Positions 19,210-29,720 of a stretch of 64,000 nucleotides of DNA are shown piece by piece (the first letter of the stretch is position 1; each line of letters starts with the position of its first letter). The notes beneath the pieces were generated by a model. That model was not told the origin of the DNA. It searched no databases and worked only from the letters and a program-made list of their open reading frames with translations. The translations under genes and the position numbers were made by a program. This stretch comes from Parazoarcus communis. GTDB taxonomy: Bacteria; Pseudomonadota; Gammaproteobacteria; Burkholderiales; Rhodocyclaceae. The DNA lies in NCBI RefSeq assembly GCF_003111665.1, contig NZ_CP022188.1, positions 2,356,001 to 2,420,000 on the forward strand. Reading direction: 5' to 3'.

Positions 19210-20469
19210 ATGTCACTCAACGATCCACGCTGGGGTAACCGCGGAAACGACGGTGATCGCGGCGAAGGCAATCGCGGCGGTAACCAGGGACCTCCTGATC
19301 TAGAGGAAGTCTGGCGCGATTTCAATCAACGTCTTTCCGGCATGTTCGGCGGCAAACGCAACGGGCGCAATAATGGCTCGGGCGGTGGCGGCGACGGCGG
19401 CGGTGATGGCCCTCAGCTCCCAAGTTTTTCATTCAAGCAGTTCGGTGGCGGCATCGGTGCCTTGTTGGCGCTGGTCGTGGTCGTATGGCTTGCGAGCGGC
19501 TTCTACACTGTCGATGCCAACCAGCGCGGCGTGGTCCTGCGTCTGGGCAAGTTCACGGAAACCACCGAGCCTGGACTGCGCTGGCGTTTGCCGGCACCGA
19601 TCGAGACTCACGAGATCGTCGACTTGACGGGTGTGCGTACGGTGGAAGTCGGTTATCGCGGCTCTGAACGTAACAAGGCACTGCGCGAAGCACTGATGCT
19701 GACCGATGACGAAAACATCATCAGCATTCAGTTCGCGGTCCAGTACGTGCTCAAGAGTCCCGAGAACTACGTCTTCAATAACCGGTTCCCGGACGAGGCC
19801 GTTGCGCAGGTCGCGGAAACCGGCATGCGCGAGATCGTCGGCAAGAGCCGCATGGACTTCGTGCTGTACGAGGGACGTGAAGAGATCGCTGCGACGGCCC
19901 AGGAACTGATGCAGGGCATTCTCGATCGCTACGAGACCGGCATTCAGATCAGCCGTGTGACGATGCAGAACGCCCAGCCGCCCGAGCAGGTTCAGGCTTC
20001 GTTCGACGATGCCGTCAAGGCCGGTCAGGACCGCGAGCGGCAGAAGAACGAAGGTGAGGCCTACGCCAACGACGTGATTCCGCGTGCCCGTGGTACTGCT
20101 TCGCGCTTGCTTGAAGAGGCGGATGCCTACCGCGAGCGTGTGATCGCAAATGCCGAGGGTGAGGCGAGTCGCTTTGATCAGGTGTTTACCGAGTTCAAGC
20201 GTGCGCCCGAAGTGACGCGTGAGCGCATGTACCTCGAAACGATGCAGCAGGTGCTGGCCAGTACCAGCAAGGTCATGATCGATGCCAAGGGCAACGGGAA
20301 CATGCTGTTCCTGCCGCTGGACAAGATCATGCAGCAGGCAGGCAATGCCGTGCCTGCTGTTGTGAATGACCCGCAGGTGACCCTGCCTGCAGCAACCAAT
20401 GCACCGGCCGGCAGCCTGGACCCGCGTAGTCGCGACCTGCTGCGCAGCCGTGAGCGGGGAGAGCGTTGA
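19210..20469 (+). CDS. hflK: HflK, membrane protease modulator subunit
   Basis: SPFH/prohibitin-family membrane protein forming the HflKC cage around FtsH. The start ATG 19210 (MSLNDPRWGNRG) matches family N-termini; an upstream GTG at 19192 overlapping the hflX stop is possible but lacks support. The 419-aa protein has a Gly/Asn/Arg-rich cytoplasmic head (about 1-75), one transmembrane helix (GIGALLALVVVVWLASGFY), the SPFH domain and a coiled-coil. The stop overlaps the hflC start (TGATG). Confidence 0.94.
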   Translation: MSLNDPRWGNRGNDGDRGEGNRGGNQGPPDLEEVWRDFNQRLSGMFGGKRNGRNNGSGGGGDGGGDGPQLPSFSFKQFGGGIGALLALVVVVWLASGFYTVDANQRGVVLRLGKFTETTEPGLRWRLPAPIETHEIVDLTGVRTVEVGYRGSERNKALREALMLTDDENIISIQFAVQYVLKSPENYVFNNRFPDEAVAQVAETGMREIVGKSRMDFVLYEGREEIAATAQELMQGILDRYETGIQISRVTMQNAQPPEQVQASFDDAVKAGQDRERQKNEGEAYANDVIPRARGTASRLLEEADAYRERVIANAEGEASRFDQVFTEFKRAPEVTRERMYLETMQQVLASTSKVMIDAKGNGNMLFLPLDKIMQQAGNAVPAVVNDPQVTLPAATNAPAGSLDPRSRDLLRSRERGER

Positions 20470-21350
20470 TGCGTGACAAGATGTCTCTGATTGGCGGCGT
20501 GCTGCTGTTTGTGGCAGCCGTTGCCTCGATGTCGCTCTTTACGGTCGATCAGCGTCAGTTCGCGATCGTTTTTCAGCTTGGTGAAGTGAAGGACGTCATC
20601 AGCGAGCCTGGCCTGAACGTGAAGTTGCCGCTGATCCAGAACGTGCGTTACTTCGACAAGCGCATCCTGACCATGGATACGCCCGAGCCCGAGCGTTTCA
20701 TTACGTCCGAGAAGAAGAACGTGCTGGTCGATCACTTCGTGAAGTGGCGCATCATCGATCCGCGGCTCTATTACGAGTCGGTGGCGGGCGACGAAGCACG
20801 TGCCCGCATTCGACTGACACAGACCGTCAATGCCGGCCTGCGTGAAGAGTTCGGTAAGCGCACGGTGCACGACGTGGTGTCCGGTGCGCGTGACCAGATC
20901 ATGGAAGACATGCGGGCCAAGGCTGACCAGGATGCGCGCAAGATCGGCGCCCAGATCATCGACGTGCGTCTGAAGCGGGTCGATCTGCCGTCGGAAGTGT
21001 CTGAGTCGGTGTATCGCCGGATGGAAGCGGAGCGGAAGCGGGTCGCCAACGAACTGCGTTCGCAGGGTGCAGCCGAAGCCGAGAAGATCCGTGCAGATGC
21101 AGACCGTCAGCGTGAGGTGATCATCGCCGAAGCCTATCGTGATGCACAGCGAACCAAGGGTGCGGGTGACGCCAAGGCGACGGCCATCTATGCCGAAGCC
21201 TTTGGTCAGAGTCCGGAGTTCTACTCCTTCTACCGCAGTCTGGAGGCCTACCGCGCCAGCTTCTCGGGCAAGGATGACGTGATGGTTGTCGATCCGAGTT
21301 CGGATTTCTTCAAGTTCATGAAGAACTCCAAGGGGACCGGGCGGAACTGA
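20469..21350 (+). CDS. hflC: HflC, membrane protease modulator subunit
   Basis: Partner of HflK in the FtsH-regulating complex, 293 aa from ATG 20469. There is one N-terminal transmembrane helix (LIGGVLLFVAAVASMSLF), then an SPFH domain starting FTVDQRQFAIVFQLGEV. A charged alpha-helical region follows with ELRSQGAAEAEKIRADADRQ and a hydrophobic C-terminal end. The length is normal for the family. Confidence 0.94.
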   Translation: MRDKMSLIGGVLLFVAAVASMSLFTVDQRQFAIVFQLGEVKDVISEPGLNVKLPLIQNVRYFDKRILTMDTPEPERFITSEKKNVLVDHFVKWRIIDPRLYYESVAGDEARARIRLTQTVNAGLREEFGKRTVHDVVSGARDQIMEDMRAKADQDARKIGAQIIDVRLKRVDLPSEVSESVYRRMEAERKRVANELRSQGAAEAEKIRADADRQREVIIAEAYRDAQRTKGAGDAKATAIYAEAFGQSPEFYSFYRSLEAYRASFSGKDDVMVVDPSSDFFKFMKNSKGTGRN

Positions 21351-21356
21351 TCTCCA

Positions 21357-21542
21357 ATGGGTGCTACCCTGCTGACGGCCTTCGCGCTGATGTTGATCAT
21401 CGAAGGCATCGTCCCTTTCGTCGCGCCAGCTACCTGGCGCGAAACCTTTTTACGTCTCGCCCGCATGGCTGACGGTCAGATCCGCTTTTTCGGTCTGTCG
21501 TCGATGCTGGCGGGGCTGATCCTGTTGTACGTCTTTGGTTGA
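21357..21542 (+). CDS. DUF2065 family small membrane protein (YjeT-like)
   Basis: A 61-aa protein with two predicted helices ([20 protein letters not shown] and [18 protein letters not shown]) joined by a short basic loop ([11 protein letters not shown]). This is the DUF2065/YjeT pattern. It sits between hflC and hisZ/purA, where the family is conserved in proteobacteria. The function is unknown; the context suggests a link to HflKC or membrane quality control, which is inference only. Confidence 0.85.
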   Translation: MGATLLTAFALMLIIEGIVPFVAPATWRETFLRLARMADGQIRFFGLSSMLAGLILLYVFG

Positions 21543-21549
21543 GCCTTTC

Positions 21550-22704
21550 ATGCGCTGGGTATTGCCCGATCACATACAGGACGCTTTGCCGTCCGAAGCC
21601 GACAAGCTAGAGGGCCTGCGCCGCAAGCTGCTCGACGCTTTCCGCGTGCGCGGTTACCAGCAGGTCATGCCGCCGCTGCTTGAGTATCTCGATTCGCTTA
21701 CCACCGGCGCCGGTCGTGACCTGCGTCTGCGAACCTATCAACTGGTCGATCAATTGTCGGGCAGAACGATGGGGGTGCGTGCGGACATGACGCCTCAGGT
21801 TACGCGTATCGACTCCCATCTGCTCAATCGCCAGGGGGTGACGCGCCTGTGTTACTGCGGCAGCGTGCTGCACACCTTGCCGTCGACGCTGACCGCGACC
21901 CGCGAGCCGCTGCAGCTCGGCGCCGAGCTATACGGTCACGCCGGAATCGAAGCCGACATCGAGGTGTTGCGCCTGCTGGCCGAGGTGATGCGCCTGGCGG
22001 ATGTGCCTGCGACGCGCATCGATATTGGACATGTAGGCCTGTTCCATGCGCTTGCAGGGCGTGCCGGACTGGTGCCGGGGCGTGAGGAGATGCTGTTCGA
22101 TCTTCTGCAGAGCAAGGACGTCCCCGGGTTGCGCGAGATGCTGGTCGATGTTGCCGAGCCGGTTCGTAGCGCACTGCTGATGCTGCCCGAGCTCTACGGC
22201 GGGCCGGAAGTGATTGAGCTGGCTGCTACGCGTCTGCCCAAGGACGCAGAGATTGCTGCCGCGCTCGACGATCTGCGTCAGCTGGCCGTTGCGCTAGCCG
22301 ATCTGCCGATCAGTTTCGATCTGGCCGATTTGCGTGGCTATCATTACCACAGCGGTGTCGTGTTCGCGGCCTACGGTGGTGGTTCGCCTGCAGCGCTGGC
22401 GCTGGGCGGGCGGTATGACCGTGTGGCGGAAGCCTTCGGGCGCGCCCGGCCGGCGACCGGATTCAGCCTCGATCTGCGCGAGCTGGCCTTGCGTCTGCCT
22501 GACCCCGATGCGATCGGAGCCATTCTCGCGCCGCATGCGCAGGATGCGGCGCTGCTGACCGAAATTGCCGTCCTGCGAGAGCAGGGCGAAATCGTCGTGA
22601 CCACACTGCCGGGTCACGATGGAACCTGGAACGAAGCCGGATGCGACCGGCAGCTTGTGATGCGGGGAGGCCGGTGGACGGTCGAGCCGCTTCAGGGAGA
22701 GTAA
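21550..22704 (+). CDS. hisZ: ATP phosphoribosyltransferase regulatory subunit HisZ
   Basis: Histidyl-tRNA synthetase-like protein without aminoacylation activity that assembles with short-form HisG and mediates histidine feedback. The 384-aa protein begins at ATG 21550 ([14 protein letters not shown]). It keeps class II core elements ([43 protein letters not shown]) but has no anticodon-binding domain. Its presence implies that the organism uses the short HisGS enzyme. It lies 4 nt before purA. Confidence 0.94.
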   Translation: MRWVLPDHIQDALPSEADKLEGLRRKLLDAFRVRGYQQVMPPLLEYLDSLTTGAGRDLRLRTYQLVDQLSGRTMGVRADMTPQVTRIDSHLLNRQGVTRLCYCGSVLHTLPSTLTATREPLQLGAELYGHAGIEADIEVLRLLAEVMRLADVPATRIDIGHVGLFHALAGRAGLVPGREEMLFDLLQSKDVPGLREMLVDVAEPVRSALLMLPELYGGPEVIELAATRLPKDAEIAAALDDLRQLAVALADLPISFDLADLRGYHYHSGVVFAAYGGGSPAALALGGRYDRVAEAFGRARPATGFSLDLRELALRLPDPDAIGAILAPHAQDAALLTEIAVLREQGEIVVTTLPGHDGTWNEAGCDRQLVMRGGRWTVEPLQGE

Positions 22705-22708
22705 ATAG

Positions 22709-24019
<1,311 letters not shown>

Positions 24020-24091
24020 AAGCGCTGAACGTGAAGCTGGCCGCAAGGCCGGCTTCACCGGATGTTTGCTTCCGGTGCGCAGAAAAGAAAA

Positions 24092-24117
24092 AAGCCGACA
24101 CAAGGTCGGCTTTTCTT
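24092..24117. terminator. Bidirectional terminator, purA / tRNA-Leu 1
   Basis: The perfect stem AAGCCGAC (24092-24099) / GTCGGCTT (24105-24112) has a 5-nt loop. A T tract follows on the plus strand (to 24117) and a longer A tract precedes it (T tract for the minus strand). It can end purA from one side and the tRNA-Leu gene at 24124-24208 from the other. Confidence 0.85.
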
Positions 24118-24123
24118 TGAAAC

Positions 24124-24208
<85 letters not shown>

Positions 24209-24218
24209 AGGGAGGCGC

Positions 24219-24224
24219 ATTATA
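24219..24224 (-). promoter_or_regulatory. -10 box for tRNA-Leu copy 1
   Basis: TATAAT on the minus strand, 11 bases from the mature tRNA 5' end. The -35 at the expected spacing (TTCCAT) is weak. Copy 1 may also be reached by read-through from copy 2 if the terminator at 24364-24390 leaks. Confidence 0.5.
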
Positions 24225-24363
24225 GCCGGGTCTTTTCGTGGATGGAAGGCCAGTGTTGAAATTTTTTCCTGGATCGTGAATTCGGCGAAGAAGATTGCAC
24301 GTCGAGGCGGACTGGCAAAGCTGTCAGTCGATTTTCCCGTACGCGCTTGCGTACAATACAAAC

Positions 24364-24390
24364 AAAAAAGCCGCTCCGAAGAGCGGCTTT
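24364..24390 (-). terminator. Terminator of tRNA-Leu copy 2
   Basis: The ten-base perfect stem AAAGCCGCTC (24367-24376) / GAGCGGCTTT (24381-24390) has the tetraloop CGAA (TTCG on the minus strand). A T tract follows in minus orientation. It separates the two tRNA copies, so each is its own transcription unit. Confidence 0.85.
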
Positions 24391-24400
24391 CCTGCGAAAC

Positions 24401-24485
<85 letters not shown>

Positions 24486-24496
24486 AAGAGCCGCGC

Positions 24497-24524
24497 ATTA
24501 TAAGCACTTAAAGAAGAAAGTCAA
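24497..24524 (-). promoter_or_regulatory. Promoter of tRNA-Leu copy 2, overlapping the rnr start
   Basis: On the minus strand TTGACT (24519-24524) and TATAAT (24497-24502) are separated by 16 bp, a near-consensus sigma70 promoter with its start just before the tRNA. The -35 shares its last bases with the first base of the rnr start codon on the other strand, so the two genes probably compete. Confidence 0.75.
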
Positions 24525-27037
24525 TGACCAGAAACACCAAAAAAACCAATGCCGTTCCCGAAGCCGCTGTTGAAGCACCCAAGGCCGGGCGACGCAAAAG
24601 CAGTCGTGCCAAGGGGCCGAGCGCAATTCGTCGTGCCGACCCGTTCTTCGAGCGCGAATCGCTCAAATACGAGCTCCCCTTGCCCAGCCGCGAATACATC
24701 GAACAGATCCTGGTTGATCAGGGCGTGCCGATGTCTTTCGACGACCTCGCCCGTGCGCTCGACATCACCGCCGACGAGATGGAGCACTTCGACCGCCGTC
24801 TGCGTGCGATGCAGCGTGACGGTCAGCTGGTGCGCAACCGGCGTGACGCCTATCTGATCCCGGACAAGGCCGACCTGATCCGCGGCAAGGTGGAGGGGCA
24901 CCCGGACGGATTCGGGTTCCTGCGCCGTGATGACGGCGGCCCCGACATCTTCCTCGGACCTAAGGACATGCGCGAGGTGCTGCATGGCGACCGCGTGATT
25001 GTCCGCATTGCCGGGCAGGACCGCCGCGGCAGGCCAGAGGGCAAGATTGTCGAGATCCTCGAGCGTGCCAACGCGCGCGTCGTCGGCCGTGTGCTGAACG
25101 AGCATGGGGTCCTGCTGGTGGTGCCGGAGAACAAGCGTCTTGCTCAGGACATCCTGGTGGCGCCAGGCGGCAAGAAGCCGACGCCGGGCCAGGTGGTGAC
25201 CGTTGAACTGATCGAGCAGCCGACCAAGTTCGCGCAGCCCATCGGTCGCGTGGTCGAGGTGCTCGGAAACTATGCCGACCCCGGCATGGAGATCGAGATC
25301 GCGCTGCGCAAGCACGACCTGCCCTATGAATTCTCGTCCGAGACCAAGGCGGAAACGCGCAAGCTGCCGCTCAAGGTGCGCAAGAAGGACTGGGTTGGCA
25401 GGGAGGACATCACCGGCCTGCCGTTGGTCACCATCGATGGCGAGACTGCGCGCGACTTCGACGACGCGGTGTATTGCGAACGTCAGGGGCGCGGCTTCCG
25501 GCTGATCGTGGCGATTGCCGACGTTTCCGCCTACGTCGAGTCAGGCAGCGCGCTCGACAAGGACGCCTACGATCGCGGCAACTCGGTCTACTTCCCGCGG
25601 CGCGTCATCCCGATGCTGCCGGAGAAGCTTTCCAACGGACTGTGTTCGCTCAACCCTCAGGTCGAGCGCCTGTGCATGGTCGCGGACATGAGCATCTCGA
25701 TGACCGGGGTGGTCAAGGCCTATCGCTTCTACCCGGCCGTGATGTTCTCTCATGCGCGCCTGACCTATACCAAGGTCGCTGCGGCGCTGTACGACCAGGA
25801 CGCTGCGGCGCTGGAAGAGGTTGGCGGCTTGCTGCCCCAGTTGCAGAACCTCGACAAGCTGTTCCGTGTGCTGCTCAAGGCGCGTGCCAAGCGCGGTGCG
25901 ATCGACTTCGAGACCACCGAGACGCGGATGATCTTCGACGAGGGCGGCAAGATCGAGCGCATCGTGCCCGAGGTGCGCAACGACGCCCACCGCCTGATCG
26001 AGGAATGCATGCTCGCGGCCAACGTCTGCGCGTCTGATTTTCTGCAGGAGCGCAATCAGGCCGCACTGTATCGGGTGCATGAAGGACCCACACCGGAAAA
26101 GCTCGAAAAGCTGCGCGGATTCCTGCAGGAGTTCGGCATGGGCATCGGTGGCGGAGACGAACCTCGCGCCAAGGATTACGCAGCCCTGCTGGACAAGGTC
26201 AAGGAACGGCCCGATGCTCAGCTGCTGCAGACGGTGATGCTGCGCTCGCTGCGCCAGGCGGTGTACAGCCCGGACAATCTCGGTCACTTTGGTCTTGCCT
26301 ACGACGCCTACACCCACTTCACCTCGCCCATCCGGCGCTATCCCGACCTGCTGGTGCACCGTGCCATCAAGGCCGCGCTCAAGAGCGACAGCTATCAGCC
26401 CGGCGAGTGGGACGAGATCGGTGCGCACTGCTCGAGCACCGAGCGTCGTGCCGACGAGGCGACCCGCGATGTCGTGTCCTGGCTCAAGTGCTATTACATG
26501 CAGGACCGCGTCGGCGAGGAATTTTCCGGCAGCGTATCGGCAGTGGTACCCTTCGGCCTCTTCGTCGCGCTGGACGATATCTTCATCGAGGGCCTGGTGC
26601 ATATCTCGGATCTCGGTAGTGATTACTTCCACTTCGACGAGACACGTCACGAACTGGCGGGAGAGCGCACCAACGCGCGCTTCAGGCTGTCGGACAGGGT
26701 GCGGGTACAGCTGGTGCGGGTGGATCTGGAAACCAACAAGATCGACTTCCGCCTGATCGAAGGCGTAAGCCGGCCGACCGAGCGCAGTGGCAAGACCACC
26801 CGTGACCATGCCGCTGTGGCCGATGCCGGGTCCGCAGCACCGACCCGGCGCAAGGGCCGCAGTGCCTCCGAGTCGGCGCCGCGTCCGGGCGCCGAGCGCG
26901 CCCCGGCTTCGCGTGCCGGGCGTGGCAGCAAGCCCAAGGCAGCTGCCCGCACCGAAGCACCCGCAGCACGTAAATCAAAACCGAAGGCCGCAGCAGCGGC
27001 TGCAACATCAAAGAAGAAAGGCAAGCGTCGTGGCTAA
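24524..27037 (+). CDS. rnr: Ribonuclease R
   Basis: Processive 3'-5' exoribonuclease of the RNB family that degrades structured RNA. The 837-aa protein has an N-terminal basic and winged-helix region (about 1-110), two cold-shock domains ([19 protein letters not shown]), and the RNB catalytic domain with [14 protein letters not shown] around residue 305 bearing the metal-binding Asp cluster. An S1 domain ([20 protein letters not shown], near 670) follows. A Lys/Ala/Arg-rich low-complexity tail of about 85 residues ends the protein. It overlaps rlmB by 8 nt. Confidence 0.96.
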   Translation: MTRNTKKTNAVPEAAVEAPKAGRRKSSRAKGPSAIRRADPFFERESLKYELPLPSREYIEQILVDQGVPMSFDDLARALDITADEMEHFDRRLRAMQRDGQLVRNRRDAYLIPDKADLIRGKVEGHPDGFGFLRRDDGGPDIFLGPKDMREVLHGDRVIVRIAGQDRRGRPEGKIVEILERANARVVGRVLNEHGVLLVVPENKRLAQDILVAPGGKKPTPGQVVTVELIEQPTKFAQPIGRVVEVLGNYADPGMEIEIALRKHDLPYEFSSETKAETRKLPLKVRKKDWVGREDITGLPLVTIDGETARDFDDAVYCERQGRGFRLIVAIADVSAYVESGSALDKDAYDRGNSVYFPRRVIPMLPEKLSNGLCSLNPQVERLCMVADMSISMTGVVKAYRFYPAVMFSHARLTYTKVAAALYDQDAAALEEVGGLLPQLQNLDKLFRVLLKARAKRGAIDFETTETRMIFDEGGKIERIVPEVRNDAHRLIEECMLAANVCASDFLQERNQAALYRVHEGPTPEKLEKLRGFLQEFGMGIGGGDEPRAKDYAALLDKVKERPDAQLLQTVMLRSLRQAVYSPDNLGHFGLAYDAYTHFTSPIRRYPDLLVHRAIKAALKSDSYQPGEWDEIGAHCSSTERRADEATRDVVSWLKCYYMQDRVGEEFSGSVSAVVPFGLFVALDDIFIEGLVHISDLGSDYFHFDETRHELAGERTNARFRLSDRVRVQLVRVDLETNKIDFRLIEGVSRPTERSGKTTRDHAAVADAGSAAPTRRKGRSASESAPRPGAERAPASRAGRGSKPKAAARTEAPAARKSKPKAAAAAATSKKKGKRRG

Positions 27038-27932
27038 ACCCCCCTCCCGTTCCGGCTCCCGATCACGTCCCTCCGAGGACGGCGCGCGCGCCGCACGCCC
27101 GCCAGTGCGCGGCGAGCACAGGCCGAAGCCGAAACGTCACGAAACCGCAGCGGTCGATGACGCCGTCGCAGCAGACGTCAGCGCCGATGCAGGGCGTCCC
27201 GCGTCGCGTCTGATCTATGGATTTCATGCCGTACTCGGCAAGCTGAAGCGCGACCCGGAAGCGGTGTTCGAGCTCTATCTGTCGAGTCAGCGCCAGGACA
27301 TTCGCGCGCGTGAAGTACAGCAACTCGCCGAAGCCCAGGGTGTGCGCCTGATTCCGAGCGAGTCGGACCGCCTCGACGGCATGGTTGGCACCCGCCGCCA
27401 TCAGGGCGTCATCGCCCGTATCGATGGGCGGCATCGCGAGCTCAAGCTGGCCGACGTGCTCGAGTCGCTCGATGAGCCCGCCTTGCTGCTGGTACTCGAC
27501 GGTGTGCAGGATCCGCACAATCTCGGCGCCTGCCTGCGGGTTGCGGACGCAGTGGGTGCGCATGCGGTGATTGCGCCCAAGGATCGCGCAGTCGGGCTCA
27601 ATGCCACTGCGGTGAAGGTCGCCAGTGGCGCAGCCGATACCGTGCCCTATATCACCGTCACCAACCTTGCCCGCGCACTGCGCGAAATGCAGGAAGCGGG
27701 GGTCTGGATCATCGGTGCGGCCGGCGAAGCCGAGCAATCGGTGTTCGATGTCGACCAGAAGGGACCGGTGGCCTGGGTGCTGGGGGCAGAAGGCGACGGA
27801 CTGCGCCGGCTGACTCGCGATACCTGCGACGTGCTGGCGAAAATCCCAATGCTGGGGTCGGTGGAGAGCCTCAACGTCTCGGTGGCCAGTGGCATCTGTC
27901 TGTTCGAGGCAAGGCGTCAGCGCGGTGCCTGA
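27030..27932 (+). CDS. rlmB: 23S rRNA (guanosine-2'-O-)-methyltransferase RlmB
   Basis: SPOUT/TrmH-family enzyme methylating the 2'-O of G2251 in the peptidyl-transferase region. The N-terminal substrate-binding domain begins around [18 protein letters not shown]. The knotted SAM domain shows [37 protein letters not shown] and [19 protein letters not shown]. The GTG at 27030 gives 300 aa, with about 60 basic, disordered N-terminal residues not found in short RlmB forms. Translation could instead begin nearer the conserved domain. The rnr-rlmB pair is conserved. Confidence 0.92.
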   Translation: MAKPPSRSGSRSRPSEDGARAARPPVRGEHRPKPKRHETAAVDDAVAADVSADAGRPASRLIYGFHAVLGKLKRDPEAVFELYLSSQRQDIRAREVQQLAEAQGVRLIPSESDRLDGMVGTRRHQGVIARIDGRHRELKLADVLESLDEPALLLVLDGVQDPHNLGACLRVADAVGAHAVIAPKDRAVGLNATAVKVASGAADTVPYITVTNLARALREMQEAGVWIIGAAGEAEQSVFDVDQKGPVAWVLGAEGDGLRRLTRDTCDVLAKIPMLGSVESLNVSVASGICLFEARRQRGA

Positions 27933-27941
27933 GTCGGCTCG

Positions 27942-27963
27942 CGCGGTGTTTCCGCGGTGTTTC
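27942..27963 (+). repeat. Tandem 11-bp repeat between rlmB and nasR
   Basis: CGCGGTGTTTC occurs twice in perfect tandem (27942-27952 and 27953-27963), 10 bases after the rlmB stop. It may be a replication slippage product or a site for regulating nasR; nothing else supports a function. Confidence 0.5.
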
Positions 27964-28010
27964 ATGTGGTAGCGGGGTCAGGCGAATAGGGCGTCCGTGG
28001 AGGAGATGGG

Positions 28011-29300
28011 ATGAAGTCTGCGCTGGGTTTTCTGGTGGCGGCCAAACGCTGCGAGATTCATGGCCTGGAGCAGCTTGAGATCACCAGTGGTCTCGTGAAG
28101 GGCGTGAGTGAGCTCGTGCACATGCTGCAAAAAGAGCGTGGCGTGTCCAACGTCTATCTGGCGTCGGCCGGACGTCGGTTTGCCGCGCAGCGGCTGGAGC
28201 GGGTCGAGGCCAGCGTGGCGGCAGAAGCTGCTGCGCGCGAACGCTTCCTCCAGCTCGATACTGACTCCGGACGTATGGCGGGTGGCGTGCGACTGTTCAG
28301 TCGCATCGCCTACGTGCTGCACGGCCTCGATGCGCTTCCGGCATTGCGCAGCCGGGTGGCGGGGCGCACGCTCGGTGTCGAAGAGGCCACCCGCAGCTTT
28401 ACCGAGCTGATCGCTGGTCTCATGGCGGTGGTGTTCGAGGCAGCAGATATCGCCGCAGACCCGGCGGTGTCGCGGGCACTGGTCGCCCTGTTCAACTTCA
28501 TGCAGGGCAAGGAACTGGCCGGGCAGGAGCGTGCGGCCGGCGCTGCAGGTTTTGCGGCCGGACATTTCGAAGCCACGGAGCAGCAGCGGCTCACGCACCT
28601 GATTGATGCCCAGGACCGTTGTTTCCAGATCTTTGTCGAGTTTGCCGATCCGACCTTGCGCACGATCTGGCGCAATGCCCATACCTCACCCGCGATTGCC
28701 GAGGTGGAGCGAATGCGTCGCATCGCCTGCGCTGCGTCGACTGCCCCCGTGGCGGCCGAGGCCAGCGAGCGCTGGTTCGAATGCACGACCTCACGGATCG
28801 ATGCGATGCGCCAGGTCGAAGACTGCGCGACCAATGCGCTGCTGCATCTGTGTGAAGCCAAGCTGCTCGAGGCACGCTCCGATCTTCACGATCACAAGCG
28901 CTTCCTCGATGCACTTTCGGCGCTTGGGGGACAAAGTGCGGCGCCGCTGGCGGTTTTCTTCGACAAGTCCGCCACCTCGGCACCGACACCTGAGGGCGAC
29001 GCAACCGGGCTGGTGGAGGCGGACGGACTCAGTCCCAAGCTTGGGCGCTCGGTGCTCGATCTCATGCAGCTGCAGTCGCAGCGGCTGCAGGACATGAGCG
29101 ATGAACTCAATACGGCGCGTGCAGCGCTCAATGAACGCAAGCTGGTCGAGCGCGCCAAGGGCCTGCTGATGTCCAGGCGTGGCCTGAGCGAAGACGAGGC
29201 CTACAAACTGTTGCGACAAACCGCAATGGATCAGCATCGTCGCCTTGTCGATGTCGCTGAGGCGACGCTCTCTCTCGCCGAGTTCCTCAAGCCCGACTGA
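28011..29300 (+). CDS. nasR: Nitrate-responsive transcription antiterminator (NIT domain + ANTAR), NasR-type
   Basis: The 429-aa protein has a large alpha-helical N-terminal part (about 35-290) matching the NIT nitrate/nitrite-sensing domain (GVSELVHMLQKERGVSNVYLAS, ERFLQLDTDSG). The C-terminal ANTAR RNA-binding domain is at about 365-425 (ALNERKLVERAKGLLMSRRG, SEDEAYKLLRQTAMDQHRRL). In Klebsiella, NasR binds nitrate and frees the nas operon leader from a terminator. Here the gene stands directly upstream of nrtA. The intervening leader has two matching hexaloop hairpins and a terminator, so the pairing is strong. The ribosome site GGAGGAG is well placed. Confidence 0.93.
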   Translation: MKSALGFLVAAKRCEIHGLEQLEITSGLVKGVSELVHMLQKERGVSNVYLASAGRRFAAQRLERVEASVAAEAAARERFLQLDTDSGRMAGGVRLFSRIAYVLHGLDALPALRSRVAGRTLGVEEATRSFTELIAGLMAVVFEAADIAADPAVSRALVALFNFMQGKELAGQERAAGAAGFAAGHFEATEQQRLTHLIDAQDRCFQIFVEFADPTLRTIWRNAHTSPAIAEVERMRRIACAASTAPVAAEASERWFECTTSRIDAMRQVEDCATNALLHLCEAKLLEARSDLHDHKRFLDALSALGGQSAAPLAVFFDKSATSAPTPEGDATGLVEADGLSPKLGRSVLDLMQLQSQRLQDMSDELNTARAALNERKLVERAKGLLMSRRGLSEDEAYKLLRQTAMDQHRRLVDVAEATLSLAEFLKPD

Positions 29301-29433
29301 GCATGACCCGCGGGAGGCGGCCCCGACAAACGTGGTGAGCCCCCTCGCTTCACAGCAGCTTTCAGACTGATTTCTCCATGCCCCGCGCGGCGCTGATTGC
29401 CCCTCTGTCGATGGGGCGCTGACGGCGCACGCC

Positions 29434-29450
29434 TGCACTAAGCCTGTGCA
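29434..29450 (+). promoter_or_regulatory. Putative NtrC binding site 1
   Basis: The 17-bp palindrome TGCAC-N7-GTGCA fits the NtrC consensus TGCACC-N5-GGTGCA in length and arms. Its centre is about 142 bp upstream of the inferred nrtA transcription start and 30 bp (three helical turns) from site 2, like the paired NtrC enhancer sites of glnA. Confidence 0.7.
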
Positions 29451-29463
29451 GATGCCGTGGCAT

Positions 29464-29480
29464 TGCACTGCAGCAGTGCG
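29464..29480 (+). promoter_or_regulatory. Putative NtrC binding site 2
   Basis: TGCACTGCAGCAGTGCG contains a perfect GCACTGC-A-GCAGTGC dyad. Its centre is about 112 bp upstream of the inferred start site. With site 1 it forms a phased enhancer pair for the sigma54 promoter at 29558-29573. Confidence 0.7.
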
Positions 29481-29557
29481 TCAAGTTCATTGCGCCTGCT
29501 ACCGCGATCCTTCCCCGATCTCAGTGTTTTAGCGGGCTGCGGCCTCATGCGTGGAAC

Positions 29558-29573
29558 TGGCACGCTTACTGCA
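29558..29573 (+). promoter_or_regulatory. Sigma54 (RpoN) promoter of the nitrate assimilation operon
   Basis: TGGCACGCTTACTGCA matches the -24/-12 consensus TGGCACG-N4-TTGCA with exact spacing and a single mismatch. The expected transcription start (about 29583-29585) is a few bases before the first RNA hairpin at 29588, so the whole antiterminator leader would be transcribed. Confidence 0.85.
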
Positions 29574-29587
29574 TTAGGCACTGCAAA

Positions 29588-29645
29588 GCTGGATCAACGA
29601 TGGTCCGGCGCTCGACACAATCCCGAACACAGGACAAAGGCGTCC
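29588..29645 (+). promoter_or_regulatory. ANTAR-type dual hexaloop RNA antiterminator leader
   Basis: Hairpin P1 is GCTGGATC (29588-29595) / GGTCCGGC (29602-29609) with the six-base loop AACGAT. Hairpin P2 is GGAC (29632-29635) / GTCC (29642-29645) with loop AAAGGC. Both loops have A at position 1 and G at position 4, the signature recognised by ANTAR proteins. P2 uses bases that form the 5' arm of the terminator (29636-29650), so P2 and terminator are mutually exclusive. Nitrate-bound NasR should hold P2 and allow read-through. Confidence 0.85.
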
Positions 29646-29690
29646 ATTCCCTCCGCGCAGCAAGCGCCGAGCAGGAATGGACGCCTTTTT
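29636..29690 (+). terminator. Leader terminator of the nas operon
   Basis: A 15-bp perfect stem is formed by 29636-29650 (starting AAAGGCGTCC) and 29674-29688 (ending GGACGCCTTT), with a 23-nt loop. The T tract ends at 29690. It lies 30 bp before nrtA and would stop transcription unless hairpin P2 is stabilised. Confidence 0.9.
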
Positions 29691-29720
29691 GCATTTCAGA
29701 ATTCAATCAAGGAGTTCACG

